A DNA stretch of 64,000 bases from Peptoniphilus equinus. GTDB lineage: Bacteria > Bacillota > Clostridia > Tissierellales > Peptoniphilaceae. Position 1 is the stretch's first letter; every line of letters begins with the position of its first letter. Of the stretch, positions 1 through 8,412 are shown one piece after another. Below the pieces are notes generated by a model. The model saw only the letters and a list, made by a program, of their open reading frames with translations, was not told the origin of the DNA and did not search any database. The DNA lies in contig NZ_CP115667.1 of assembly GCF_027921445.1 (NCBI RefSeq), positions 248,001 to 312,000 of the forward strand, written 5' to 3'. The position numbers and the translations under genes are program-made.

Positions 1-2
1 CC

Positions 3-533
3 GAGGGGTGTATTGACGGCGGCATAGATATCATTGAAATTACATTTACGATTCCCAATGCTATAGAGGTTTTAAAAACATTACAATCGTCATTACAAGG
101 GGCCACTATCGGTGCTGGGACAGTTTTGGATGCTGTCACAGCTCGTTTGGCTATTATGGCGGGCGCTCAATTTATTGTGTCACCGGCCTTTGATGAGGAC
201 GTAGCTAAACTTTGTAATCGCTATCAAGTTCCGTATATGCCGGGGTGTTTGTCGGTGAATGAAATACTGAAGGCCTTGGAATATGGGGTGGATGTTATTA
301 AAGTATTCCCGGGCTCGGCAGTAGGTCCGGATTATATCAAAGCAGTACACGGGCCATTGCCTCACGTCAATCTCATGCCCACCGGAGGAGTAAGCCTTGA
401 AAATATTGATGAATGGTTCAGAAGAGGGGTGTTTGCAGTAGGTGTGGGATCTAATCTTGTCAGCGGTTCCAAAGAGGACATTGCAGGTAAGGCGGAGGCT
501 TATCTTGAAGCTATAAGAGAGGTGCGGAAATGA
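3..533 (+). CDS. eda: KDPG/KHG aldolase, 5' end outside window
   Basis: The frame is open from the first bases, so the start lies upstream. It should cleave 2-keto-3-deoxy-6-phosphogluconate to pyruvate and glyceraldehyde 3-phosphate, through a lysine Schiff base, in the cytoplasm. I see the family signature EITFT near base 36 (catalytic Glu), GAGTVLDA near base 114, and IKVFPGSAVG near base 297, where the Lys is the Schiff-base residue. The visible 176 residues are most of a roughly 210-residue family protein. The stop overlaps the start of the next gene, a KDG kinase, by ATGA, so the two genes form a coupled pair that completes KDG catabolism. Confidence 0.93.
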   Translation, partial: EGCIDGGIDIIEITFTIPNAIEVLKTLQSSLQGATIGAGTVLDAVTARLAIMAGAQFIVSPAFDEDVAKLCNRYQVPYMPGCLSVNEILKALEYGVDVIKVFPGSAVGPDYIKAVHGPLPHVNLMPTGGVSLENIDEWFRRGVFAVGVGSNLVSGSKEDIAGKAEAYLEAIREVRK

Positions 534-1552
534 AAAAAGTGGTCACATTAGGGGAGATTATGTTGAGATTATCCACCCCAGGTTATGAACGGTTTGTGCA
601 AGCTGATCAATTTGATGCTATCTATGGCGGAGGTGAAGCCAATGTGGCGGTGTCCCTTGCAAATTATGGATTTGATTCTTGTTATGTCACCAAGCTGCCT
701 GAGAATGAGATTGGACAAGCGGCCGTCAACGCATTGCGGCGATATGGCGTCAATACGTCCGAGATTATTCGCGGGGGAGAACGGATTGGCATTTATTTCT
801 CAGAAACCGGTGCTTCAGCGCGGCCTTCAAAAATTATTTATGATCGTGCGAACAGTGCCATTGCTATGGCCGAGGTCAAAGATTTTGATTTTGACCACAT
901 TTTTGAAGGAACGGATTGGTTTCATACCTCAGGCATTACGCCCGCCATTTCAAAACAGGGCGCTGAAATTACTAAAGCTGCAATGGTAGCTGCCAAAAAA
1001 GCTGGAGCTACAGTCAGTATTGATCTTAACTATCGAAAGAAATTATGGACGCCGCAACAAGCCCAGCAAGTCATGCGAGAGTTAATGGAATATGTGGATG
1101 TATGCATAGGCAATGAAGAAGATGCCTCGCTATGTTTAGGTTTTACTCCTCAAGGACTGGATGTGACGCAAGGGCAAGTGGATAGTGCGGCGTATGAAAT
1201 TATTTTTAAACAGATGAGGGAAGAATTTAATTTTACCCACGTGGTAAGTTCTTTGCGGGAATCTTACAGTGCATCGGATAATGGATGGTCAGCTATCATT
1301 TATGACGGTAATACGTTCTATCAATCTAAAAAATATGATTTGCGTATTGTTGACCGTGTTGGCGGCGGCGATTCTTTTGCGGCGGGATTAATTTGCGGCT
1401 TGTTAGATGGGAAGACTGCGGAAGAGGCACTTGAATTTGGTGTGGCGGCATCGGCTTTGAAGCATACTATTAAAGGTGATTTTAATTTGGTCTCTAGAAA
1501 TGAAGTGGAAAATTTAGTGCAGGGTGACGCGTCCGGACGTGTACAACGTTAG
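530..1552 (+). CDS. kdgK: 2-keto-3-deoxygluconate kinase (PfkB family)
   Basis: A 340-residue PfkB/ribokinase-fold sugar kinase, predicted to phosphorylate 2-keto-3-deoxygluconate to KDPG, which the upstream aldolase cleaves. Evidence is the N-terminal LGEIMLRL strand followed by the GGGEANVAVSLA sugar-binding stretch (about residues 32-43), and the C-terminal DRVGGGDSFAAG motif (about 275-286) that carries the anion hole and the catalytic Asp. The ATG overlaps the aldolase stop, which supports translational coupling. PfkB kinases are hard to separate by substrate; the KDG assignment rests on the aldolase neighbour and on the mannonate dehydratase remnant downstream, both of the hexuronate route. 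Confidence 0.85.
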   Translation: MKKVVTLGEIMLRLSTPGYERFVQADQFDAIYGGGEANVAVSLANYGFDSCYVTKLPENEIGQAAVNALRRYGVNTSEIIRGGERIGIYFSETGASARPSKIIYDRANSAIAMAEVKDFDFDHIFEGTDWFHTSGITPAISKQGAEITKAAMVAAKKAGATVSIDLNYRKKLWTPQQAQQVMRELMEYVDVCIGNEEDASLCLGFTPQGLDVTQGQVDSAAYEIIFKQMREEFNFTHVVSSLRESYSASDNGWSAIIYDGNTFYQSKKYDLRIVDRVGGGDSFAAGLICGLLDGKTAEEALEFGVAASALKHTIKGDFNLVSRNEVENLVQGDASGRVQR

Positions 1553-1615
1553 CGAATTGATAAGTGTAACATCGTTGGATAATCAACTTCGTTAAGGGCT
1601 TCAAAATCTGAGTGA

Positions 1616-1951
1616 TGGTCGTTAGGCTCGGATCAGAATAATGATTTACCTGCCATTATTACAGAGTTTGTAAAAAAAGATCGTGTGGCGTGTGCACATG
1701 GGCGCAATATTAAATTTGAGGGGGAACACAAATTTTATGAATCGGCGCACTTGACTTCAGAAGGCAGTTTGGACATGTATGCCATCATGAAGGCTTTGTT
1801 TGATGGCGGATTTGACGGCTATATTCGGCCCGATCATGGGCGTATGATTTGGGCAGAGACAGGTCGTCCTGGATACGGGTTATATGATAGAGCGTTGGGG
1901 TTGACGTATTTGAATGGTATTTGGGAGGCGTTGGAACGACAATCGAAATAA
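1616..1951 (+). pseudogene. uxuA: mannonate dehydratase remnant, C-terminal third only
   Basis: The open frame from about 1616 encodes only the last 110 or so residues of a mannonate dehydratase, normally about 350 residues. The match begins at [12 protein letters not shown] and continues through [45 protein letters not shown] and [13 protein letters not shown], all typical UxuA C-terminal blocks. An in-frame TGA lies at 1613-1615 and no homologous sequence is visible upstream, where kdgK ends at 1552. No ribosome binding site precedes the GTG at 1685. I read it as a deletion remnant of the uxuA that once belonged with kdgK and eda, so mannonate dehydration is probably lost here or encoded elsewhere. 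Confidence 0.82.
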
Positions 1952-2011
1952 GATTGGGTAAGAATAGACTATTCAATACAGCACAATGTGCAAGGAATTA
2001 CGGAGGTTAAC

Positions 2012-3184
2012 ATGAAGGACTTTATCTATCATAATCCCACGAAAATATTTTTCGGCACGGATCATGCTCATCGTATCGCTGAAGAAATTAAAACGTATGG
2101 CGACAGTGTGCTTATGGTTTACGGAGGCGGCAGTATTAAGACCAACGGTGTGTATGATGACATTAAAGGGGCGCTTCTTGACGGCGGCTTAACTGTGACG
2201 GAGCTCTCCGGAGTACAGCCGAATCCGCGTGTGGCATCGGCAAGAGAAGGCATTCGTCTTGCGCGTGACAACCAGGTGGACTTTGTCCTTGCTGTAGGGG
2301 GCGGTTCAGTGATTGATTGTGCCAAGCTTATCTGTGCAGGTTTCTATTATGACGGCGATCCCTGGAATATCGTCACAAAGGGACATGGTGCGAAAGTGGA
2401 ACGTGCCCTGCCGCTCGGGTCCGTTCTGACGTTATCCGCTACCGGATCTGAAATGGACTCAGGTTCTGTGATTACCAATCCTGATACCCAAGAAAAATTG
2501 GGTTGGGGAACGCCTTTGGTGCAACCGAAATTTTCATTGTTAAATCCGGCCTATACCAATAGTGTCAATCCGTGGCATACTGCGGCAGGGCTTGCCGACA
2601 TTATGAGCCATACCATGGAAAACTACTTTACTGTCTATGACGATGCATTTATGCAGGACTCGTTTGCTGAAGGCATTTTGAAAACTTGTGTGCATTACGG
2701 CCCTGTGGCATTACAGGAGCCGGATAACTATGAGGCGCGTTCCAATATTATGTGGGCTGGCACGTGGGCAATTAACGGTCTGATCGACACCGGCAAACCG
2801 ACAGCTTGGAGTGTGCATCCTATGGAACACGAGCTGTCCGCATTTTATGACATCACTCATGGTGTCGGCCTTGCCATCTTAACTCCGCGGTGGTTGCGTC
2901 ACGTCCTGGATGAGACGACAGCGCCGAAAATTGCACGCATGGGTCGGCAAGTCTTCGGCCTTGTTGAATCCGACACGATGAAAGCGGCCGACGCCGCCAT
3001 CGATGCGCTCTACCACTTCTTTGAAAGTATCGGGATCCCAATGCACTTGAAGGATGTGGGTATTGATGATACGCAGCTTGAAGCGATGGCGGCAGCGTGC
3101 CTGGTTCACACTAAGGGCACTATTCACGGCTTTGTCGATATGAATGAAGAAGATGTGCTTGAGATTTACAAGGCGTGCCTATAA
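2012..3184 (+). CDS. iron-containing alcohol dehydrogenase (BdhA/YqhD-like)
   Basis: A 390-residue group III alcohol dehydrogenase, likely reducing aldehydes such as butyraldehyde with NAD(P)H. The nucleotide-binding GGGSVID lies near residue 95. Metal ligands are visible as Asp and His in GLADIMSHTMENY (about 193-205), His in SVHPMEHELS (about 270) and His in ITHGVG (about 282). I chose ATG 2012 because GGAGG at 2001-2005 precedes it at good spacing; an upstream in-frame GTG at 1988 has no such site. It follows the uxuA remnant and ends at a strong terminator. Substrate cannot be fixed from sequence; butanol dehydrogenase is the most common annotation for close relatives. Confidence 0.88.
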   Translation: MKDFIYHNPTKIFFGTDHAHRIAEEIKTYGDSVLMVYGGGSIKTNGVYDDIKGALLDGGLTVTELSGVQPNPRVASAREGIRLARDNQVDFVLAVGGGSVIDCAKLICAGFYYDGDPWNIVTKGHGAKVERALPLGSVLTLSATGSEMDSGSVITNPDTQEKLGWGTPLVQPKFSLLNPAYTNSVNPWHTAAGLADIMSHTMENYFTVYDDAFMQDSFAEGILKTCVHYGPVALQEPDNYEARSNIMWAGTWAINGLIDTGKPTAWSVHPMEHELSAFYDITHGVGLAILTPRWLRHVLDETTAPKIARMGRQVFGLVESDTMKAADAAIDALYHFFESIGIPMHLKDVGIDDTQLEAMAAACLVHTKGTIHGFVDMNEEDVLEIYKACL

Positions 3185-3202
3185 AATAGAATAAGACATC
3201 GA

Positions 3203-3233
3203 AAAATAGTAGCTGTGAAGCTACTATTTTTTT
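3203..3233 (+). terminator. intrinsic terminator after alcohol dehydrogenase
   Basis: A perfect 12-base-pair stem (3203-3214 with 3219-3230) with a GTGA loop runs into a T tract, 18 bases after the alcohol dehydrogenase stop codon. Confidence 0.9.
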
Positions 3234-3251
3234 CAAAATCAGGAGAGCACA

Positions 3252-4790
3252 GTGATTAAAATTAATAACATTCGAACGGCTTCAGGCACTCGGGAGGCCA
3301 TTCAAAAAAAGGTTGATCGGCTGCTGCGTGAGCAACACGTCCCGTTTCACATCTATCGGCAGAGCCTTGATGCCAGAAAAGGTATCGTCTACAACACCGC
3401 TGTCGTGGTGGATCGGGATGCCACGGCGGCGCTTTTAAAAAATAAAGATATACAGATCTATGAGGAGGACGACTTCACTATTGATGTGACACGTCGCCCG
3501 AAGCATGTAGCCGTTGTCGGTGCCGGACCCGCCGGCCTTTTTGCGGCGTATATTCTCACTACTTACGGGGTGGCGGTGGATCTTTATGAACAAGGTGCCG
3601 ACATCTTGACACGAACTAAGGATGTGGACGCACTCCTGGCAGGCCGTGGCCTGAACGAGGATTCCAATGTGGCCTTTGGAGAAGGGGGCGCCGGTACATT
3701 TTCCGATGGGAAGCTCACTGCCCGGTCGAAGGATCCGAGGGTTCGGGAGGTGCTTGAGATTTTCAGGGAACACGGGGCGCCGGAAGCTATAAGTTATGAG
3801 GCGAAACCCCATATCGGCACGGATCTTCTGCGAGGTATCATTATGTCCATGGGAGACTATATTCGTGATCACGGCGGCGCTATTCACTATCACGCTAAGC
3901 TTACGGATTTGACTCTGGAAAGCGGACAGGTGACCCGTTACACGATTAATGATACGGCCTATCCCGCTCATGAGGTAGTGCTTGCATTGGGCAATGGCGC
4001 TCGGGCGACATTCGCCTGGCTTAAGGACAAAATCGCCATGGAGAGTAAGCCTTTTGCCGTGGGATTTCGCATTGAACATCGCCAGACAATGGTGGACCGC
4101 GCTCAATATCACGTGGAGAGTCGCCGGTCTCTGCCTCCGGCAAGCTACGCCCTAACTTATAATGATAAGGTGTTGAATCATGGGGCCTATACGTTTTGTA
4201 TGTGTCCGGGCGGGTATGTCATTGACAGCTCCAGTGAGGCCGGACATCTGTGTGTCAACGGGATGAGCTATCACAAGCGCAGCGGCGACAATGCCAACAG
4301 CGCCCTTATTGTCACGGTGGACAGTGAGATTTTTGGTGAGGGTGTTTTGGCCGGAATGGATTTCCAACGGGAGATGGAGCGAAAGGCTTACGCCCTTGGG
4401 GGCGGCAAAGTGCCGGTACAGCGCCTTGGCGATTTTATCGACAATGTTCCGACGACACGTTTTGCCGGTGTAGAGCCTACGGCACAACGATGGGTCGCTA
4501 CGAACCTCAGAGGTATTTATCCGCCGGTTATTGATGAGATGATTATTAAAAGTGTGACTGCCATGGGACGGCAGTTACACGGCTTTGATGATCCTGACGC
4601 TGTCTTAAGTGGTGTGGAGACACGCTCCTCAAGTCCTGTGCGCATGGTGCGCGATGGGTTCGGACGTGCTGTGGGCGTAGCCAATCTTTACGTTTGTGGA
4701 GAGGGAAGCGGCTACGCCGGGGGCATCGTATCCTCAGCGGTGGACGGTATCAAAGCAGCTGAAACTATTTTAGGAGGCAACCATGCTTAA
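3252..4790 (+). CDS. FAD-dependent oxidoreductase (COG2509-like)
   Basis: A 512-residue flavoprotein of unknown substrate. Residues 1-80 form a small N-terminal domain, followed by an FAD-binding Rossmann motif, VVGAGPAGLFAAY, at about 90. FGEGGAGTFSDGKL near residue 140 and the C-terminal GEGSGYAGGIVSSAVDG (about 480-500) are characteristic of the uncharacterised FAD-dependent dehydrogenases grouped as COG2509. The GTG start follows AGGAG at 3241. It overlaps trmL by eight bases, so the two are co-transcribed. Relatives occur widely in Firmicutes without an assigned role, so I give no reaction. Confidence 0.8.
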   Translation: MIKINNIRTASGTREAIQKKVDRLLREQHVPFHIYRQSLDARKGIVYNTAVVVDRDATAALLKNKDIQIYEEDDFTIDVTRRPKHVAVVGAGPAGLFAAYILTTYGVAVDLYEQGADILTRTKDVDALLAGRGLNEDSNVAFGEGGAGTFSDGKLTARSKDPRVREVLEIFREHGAPEAISYEAKPHIGTDLLRGIIMSMGDYIRDHGGAIHYHAKLTDLTLESGQVTRYTINDTAYPAHEVVLALGNGARATFAWLKDKIAMESKPFAVGFRIEHRQTMVDRAQYHVESRRSLPPASYALTYNDKVLNHGAYTFCMCPGGYVIDSSSEAGHLCVNGMSYHKRSGDNANSALIVTVDSEIFGEGVLAGMDFQREMERKAYALGGGKVPVQRLGDFIDNVPTTRFAGVEPTAQRWVATNLRGIYPPVIDEMIIKSVTAMGRQLHGFDDPDAVLSGVETRSSSPVRMVRDGFGRAVGVANLYVCGEGSGYAGGIVSSAVDGIKAAETILGGNHA

Positions 4791-5247
4791 CATTGTGCTC
4801 TATGAGCCGGAAATTCCACACAATACCGGAGCTATTGCTCGCAGTTGTGTACTGACCGATACGAAACTTCATTTAATTAAGCCGCTGGGGTTTTCCATTG
4901 ATGACAAATATCTCAAGCGATCCGGTCTGGATTACTGGCCGTATTTAAATCTCGCCGTCTATGATTCCTACGCCGATTTTTGCGAACAAAATCAGGATGC
5001 AACCATCTACTATGCCACGACCAAAGTGCCCAACAACTATACCGACGTCACGTATCATGACGGTGACTATATTATGTTTGGTCCAGAGACACGGGGGATT
5101 CCGGAATCAATCTTGTTTAACCATCCGGAACACTGCGTGAAGATCCCGATGGTCACGTCGCTTCGCAGGAGTTTAAACTTAGCCAACGCTGCGAATATTA
5201 TTTTATTTGAAGCTTTACGGCAACTGGATTTTCCTGACTTGGGATAA
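4783..5247 (+). CDS. trmL: tRNA (cytidine(34)-2'-O)-methyltransferase
   Basis: A 154-residue SPOUT-family methyltransferase, the usual TrmL length, predicted to 2'-O-methylate the wobble nucleotide of tRNA-Leu isoacceptors using SAM. The fold's landmarks are EPEIPHNTGAIARSC at the N-terminus (motif 1, with the conserved Asn and Arg), FGPETRGIP near residue 100, and the C-terminal knot segment RRSLNLANAANIILFEALR. Its ATG lies eight bases inside the preceding FAD oxidoreductase gene, with GGAGG just before. The family is easily confused with other SpoU proteins, but the short length and lack of an extra RNA-binding domain favour TrmL. Confidence 0.9.
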   Translation: MLNIVLYEPEIPHNTGAIARSCVLTDTKLHLIKPLGFSIDDKYLKRSGLDYWPYLNLAVYDSYADFCEQNQDATIYYATTKVPNNYTDVTYHDGDYIMFGPETRGIPESILFNHPEHCVKIPMVTSLRRSLNLANAANIILFEALRQLDFPDLG

Positions 5248-5770
5248 TGAAAACACACCGTGCTTAGAATTAAAATAGTAAAGTTCTCAGTTGGATGAGG
5301 AGATTTATTTTATGAATAATAAATTCTTAGCGTTCTTTACGTGTCATCATTTATCTTATAGGAGCTGTTTTAATCATAGTATCCAACATATTATGAAAAT
5401 ATGTATTTAGCTAAAGTGGCTGCGGTTCTTTAGATGTTATTTGGGTTTAGTATTATTTTGTCGTTCATTTTTAAAAATTTTTCGAAATGAATTAAGAAAA
5501 ATACTGTAAACTGTGTTTTTTAGTTCGGAGACATTGAACGTTAGTCCGACAGCTCCAGCAGGGGCATGAAACCTGACAAGAGTATTATTGTACTATACTG
5601 CGCTCTTATCAATGGAAGCAGGGGATACTTCGTTCATAAAGACGTCTTTGCGTGGAGTTTTTGGTTCTAAAAATGAAGCCATTAGTGTGGAACTAAACAG
5701 TCGGCCTAGAGAGATACGTACACTGGTACGTATCTCTCTTTTTGTTTATCTAAGGGCTGGACTGAGGCTT
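5248..5770. other. gene-free stretch, possible decayed coding sequence
   Basis: About 520 bases, AT-richer than its surroundings, with no intact gene. Two short in-phase peptides look like relics of a membrane transporter: NVSPTAPAGA ending in a stop (5537-5569) and AGDTSFIKTSLRGVFG (about 5615-5664) in another frame. I could not name the family, and both could be chance. A strong hairpin terminator follows at 5708. Confidence 0.25.
5708..5745 (+). terminator. strong hairpin terminator with no intact gene upstream
   Basis: A perfect 14-base-pair stem (5708-5721 with 5726-5739), loop ACTG, then TTTTTTG. It stands at the end of the decayed stretch, about 460 bases after trmL, and probably terminated a gene that no longer exists. 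Confidence 0.85.
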
Positions 5771-5771
5771 T

Positions 5772-5988
5772 TTACGGCTGATGATGGACAACAGGACTTA
5801 ACCTATCCAAGGGTTTTTTACTTCGTTCTTTGTGGTAGGAGCGGATGTAGTCTGTAACGGTTGTTTCTAATTTTTCGTAGCTGTCGTCGATTTGGCTAGG
5901 GGAATTTCTTGTCTCATCATGGCAAAGAAGTTTCAAAAACGCGCTGCGACTATTTTCATTTTGAATGCCAAGGCTTAGATAAGGATAT
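5772..5988 (-). pseudogene. possible transposase C-terminal remnant
   Basis: On the minus strand an open frame of about 72 codons ends at TAA (5774-5772). Its end reads YIRSYHKERSKK then LDRLSPV, which resembles the YI-YYN-RI-KKL-LSPV ending of IS3-type transposases. The rest of the frame is not recognisable, no start codon with ribosome binding site is present, and no terminal inverted repeats were found. I treat it as a degenerate relic of an insertion sequence; this is inference from a short motif only. Confidence 0.3.
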
Positions 5989-5992
5989 AAAA

Positions 5993-6030
5993 CCCCCTAA
6001 AGATGGAATTCTTGATCCAACTTTAGGGGG
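5993..6030 (-). terminator. terminator of the HerA-like ATPase gene
   Basis: A ten-base-pair GC-rich stem (5993-6002 with 6021-6030), extended internally by TGGA/TCCA, is followed on the minus strand by TTTTAT. It lies 31 bases beyond the minus-strand stop at 6061. Confidence 0.85.
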
Positions 6031-6060
6031 TCAGTTCATGCGGGGTGTGTTTATCACCAT

Positions 6061-7476
6061 TTAGCGTTTGCGCAGGGATCCCATAAGTCCTCGTGCGAGG
6101 GATGAGCCGATGGAGCGGGCAATACTTCGGGTAAAGGAGGAGGCCACACTGTCGAGGATGGAGGCGCCGCCTCGCTGTGGTGTTTTTTTCGCCGAGTTGG
6201 AGGTCCGTTGTGCACGTGCTTTTAAATATTCGTAAGCTGACTCTCTGTCAACGCTCTCGGCGTAGTGATGGAAGAGCGGGTCATTCTTTACGGTTTGTTC
6301 CAATGCCGTGTCGGTGAGAGGCTCAAAGGATGAATGAGGCGGCGCTACGGTCACGACATCGACAGGACTAGGTGCGCCGTCTGAATCTAGGGTGGAGAAG
6401 AGGGCGACGCCGGTGCCGAGCCGGGACAAGGCATCTTCAGTGTTCAAACCGTCGCGAGGGCGAAAGGTTTTTGCCACGGCACGCACCGCTTTCTGTTCTT
6501 TGGGAGAATAGGCGCGAAGGTTGTGAATAATCCGTGTGGCGAGCTGTGATGACACGGCGTCCGGCACATCGAGAGGGTTTTGTGTCACAAAGACAATTCC
6601 CACACCTTTGGAGCGAATGAGACGGACAACTTGTTCGATTTTTTGGAGCAGAGCTTTCGGGGCATTGTCAAAAAGCAGGTGTGCCTCGTCAAAGAAAAAG
6701 ACGAGCTTCGGCTTGTCAGGATTGCCCACTTCAGGGAGCTGTTCAAAAAGTTCGGATAACATATAGAGCATGAACATACTATAGAGGGTCGGATGTGCGA
6801 TAAGGGTTTGACTTTGGATGATGTTGATGGTGCCCAAACCCTCACGGGTTTCAAAAAAGTGCCCAATATCTACTGGCGGTTCACCGAAAAAGGCATCGGC
6901 GCCGTCGTGTTCCACTACGATCAGGCGTCGGTCAATGGCGTTTAAACTGGCGGTGGTCAGCGCGCCGTAGTTCGCTTCCAAGTCCTTGCGGTGTGTGATG
7001 ACAAATTGAAGCATGGCTTTTAAGTCCTTGAAATCTAAAAGCAACAGTCCAGCGTCATCTGCGATGTTAAAGACGGTAATCAGGTGCGCTAACTGGGATT
7101 CGTTCAGCTCCAGAATTTGACCGAGCAGCAGCGGGCCCATATCTGATACGGTGACTTTTAAGTGGAGACCTTTGAGGCCGGCTGTATCCCAAAATCGTGT
7201 GGGATAACCTTGAAAGACAAAGTCTGATGTGCCGACGGTCTTGAGTCGTTCGTCGATGTCGGGGTTCGTCGTGCCGGGGCGTGTCAGTCCGCTGAGATCT
7301 CCTTTCACGTCGGAGAGAATCACAGGGACGCCTTGGGCACTGAGCTGTTCTGCTAAAACTTTCAAGCTCACAGTCTTTCCTGTGCCTGTTGCGCCGGCTA
7401 TCAGTGCGTGTTTGTTCAGTTGATTGAGTGCTATCGTGGCAGGCTCATGGCCTTTGCCGAAAAACAGTGCCTCCAT
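6061..7476 (-). CDS. yjgR: HerA/FtsK-like ATPase, DUF853 (YjgR family)
   Basis: A 471-residue P-loop ATPase of the HerA/DUF853 group, of unknown cellular role. The Walker A motif GATGTGKTVS lies at about residues 31-40, Walker B VFFFDEAHLLF at about 260, and an arginine-rich STLATRIIHNLRAYSP-like sensor region follows. The C-terminus carries a glycine- and arginine-rich amphipathic tail (SSFTRSIARSIGSSLARG), typical for the family. AGGAGGTTAC precedes the ATG. It lies 50 bases downstream of nadK on the same strand but a hairpin separates the two. Relatives annotated as DNA helicase have no demonstrated substrate, so I keep the call at ATPase. Confidence 0.85.
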   Translation of the reverse strand: MEALFFGKGHEPATIALNQLNKHALIAGATGTGKTVSLKVLAEQLSAQGVPVILSDVKGDLSGLTRPGTTNPDIDERLKTVGTSDFVFQGYPTRFWDTAGLKGLHLKVTVSDMGPLLLGQILELNESQLAHLITVFNIADDAGLLLLDFKDLKAMLQFVITHRKDLEANYGALTTASLNAIDRRLIVVEHDGADAFFGEPPVDIGHFFETREGLGTINIIQSQTLIAHPTLYSMFMLYMLSELFEQLPEVGNPDKPKLVFFFDEAHLLFDNAPKALLQKIEQVVRLIRSKGVGIVFVTQNPLDVPDAVSSQLATRIIHNLRAYSPKEQKAVRAVAKTFRPRDGLNTEDALSRLGTGVALFSTLDSDGAPSPVDVVTVAPPHSSFEPLTDTALEQTVKNDPLFHHYAESVDRESAYEYLKARAQRTSNSAKKTPQRGGASILDSVASSFTRSIARSIGSSLARGLMGSLRKR

Positions 7477-7499
7477 AGTAACCTCCTTATGTGGTCGTG

Positions 7500-7528
7500 A
7501 TAAAAAGAAAAGAAGCCGAGGGCTTCTT
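7500..7528 (-). terminator. terminator overlapping the nadK stop codon
   Basis: An eight-base-pair stem (7510-7517 with 7521-7528) is followed on the minus strand by TTTTCTTTTTAT. The upstream arm includes two bases of the nadK stop codon, so termination and translation end are tightly packed before the next gene. Confidence 0.7.
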
Positions 7529-8330
7529 AAAGAAATTTGCTCTTTACATTATCCCAATAGGACTCGTTGGCAAAGGTGAGTTTTTTGATGGTCTTACCGC
7601 TCATGCGCAGATTCACTCGTTTCAGTCCTTTGAAGCTGAACTCTTCGCCGTCGACGAGGAGCAGATTTGATGAAGCATAGCGGCGCTCCGGCACCAATGA
7701 GATGACGTAGTTACCCGGCACGACCACCGAACTCTTCAATGAACGGTAGGCAATGCTGTGTACCGGTGCGATAGGCGTGAGCTCCAGGACGTTGATGGAA
7801 GGGTGAATGATGGCGCCGTTATTGGAAAAGTTATAGGCTGTGGAGCCTGCGGGTGTGGAGACCAACAGACCGTCGCCGGAAAATTTTTCCAAATGCGCGC
7901 GGTTGATAAAGACGTTGCAGTGAATAATCTTTGAGTGGTCGGCTCGGAGTACGACTTCATTAATCGCATTTAAAATGAAACTTTTTTTCTGAGTGAAGAC
8001 TTCCGCACCTAAGGCTTTGATTTCTTCGACCTCGTAATGACCGTTTTTATAGCTGTCGACAAACTCGGGCAGATGATCCGGGCTGATTTCCTGAAAAAAA
8101 CCCAAGTGCCCTGTATTGACACCGACAAAGGGAATATCTGAAAAATTATTTTTGTGGACGGCCTTGATAAAAGAGCCATCGCCACCAATGCACACCGTGA
8201 GTTCAGCCTCATCGGAAAACTTGGTTGTCGGTGTGTAGCCGGCATCCAAAAGCAGCTGAATCAGTTTGGAGGTGGTTCGCCGTGAATCATAATTCGAGTT
8301 GGAAACAATATTGATAATTTTTTCGCTCAA
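7527..8330 (-). CDS. nadK: NAD kinase
   Basis: An approximately 267-residue ATP-NAD kinase that makes NADP+ in the cytoplasm. The family's GGDGSFIKAVH motif is at about residues 45-55, FVGVNTGHLGFF follows, and SGDGLLVSTPAGSTAYNFS (about 145-165) is the NAD-binding loop. For the start I prefer TTG at 8330: GGAGG sits at the right distance before it, whereas the in-frame ATG at 8342 has no ribosome binding site and overlaps that GGAGG. Divergent from the RluA-type gene across an AT-rich promoter region. Confidence 0.93.
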   Translation of the reverse strand: MSEKIINIVSNSNYDSRRTTSKLIQLLLDAGYTPTTKFSDEAELTVCIGGDGSFIKAVHKNNFSDIPFVGVNTGHLGFFQEISPDHLPEFVDSYKNGHYEVEEIKALGAEVFTQKKSFILNAINEVVLRADHSKIIHCNVFINRAHLEKFSGDGLLVSTPAGSTAYNFSNNGAIIHPSINVLELTPIAPVHSIAYRSLKSSVVVPGNYVISLVPERRYASSNLLLVDGEEFSFKGLKRVNLRMSGKTIKKLTFANESYWDNVKSKFL

Positions 8331-8412
8331 AGTAGCCTCCATGTATTTTCCGTAATTTCATATAAAACAATGATATAATAAAAATTATAAAAGATAAAGA
8401 GAAAGAGGAATC

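Noticed and set aside
5588-5857. 89-codon plus-strand frame after trmL
   Set aside because: It reads straight through the strong terminator hairpin at 5708 and has no ribosome binding site; only a short internal piece looks protein-like.
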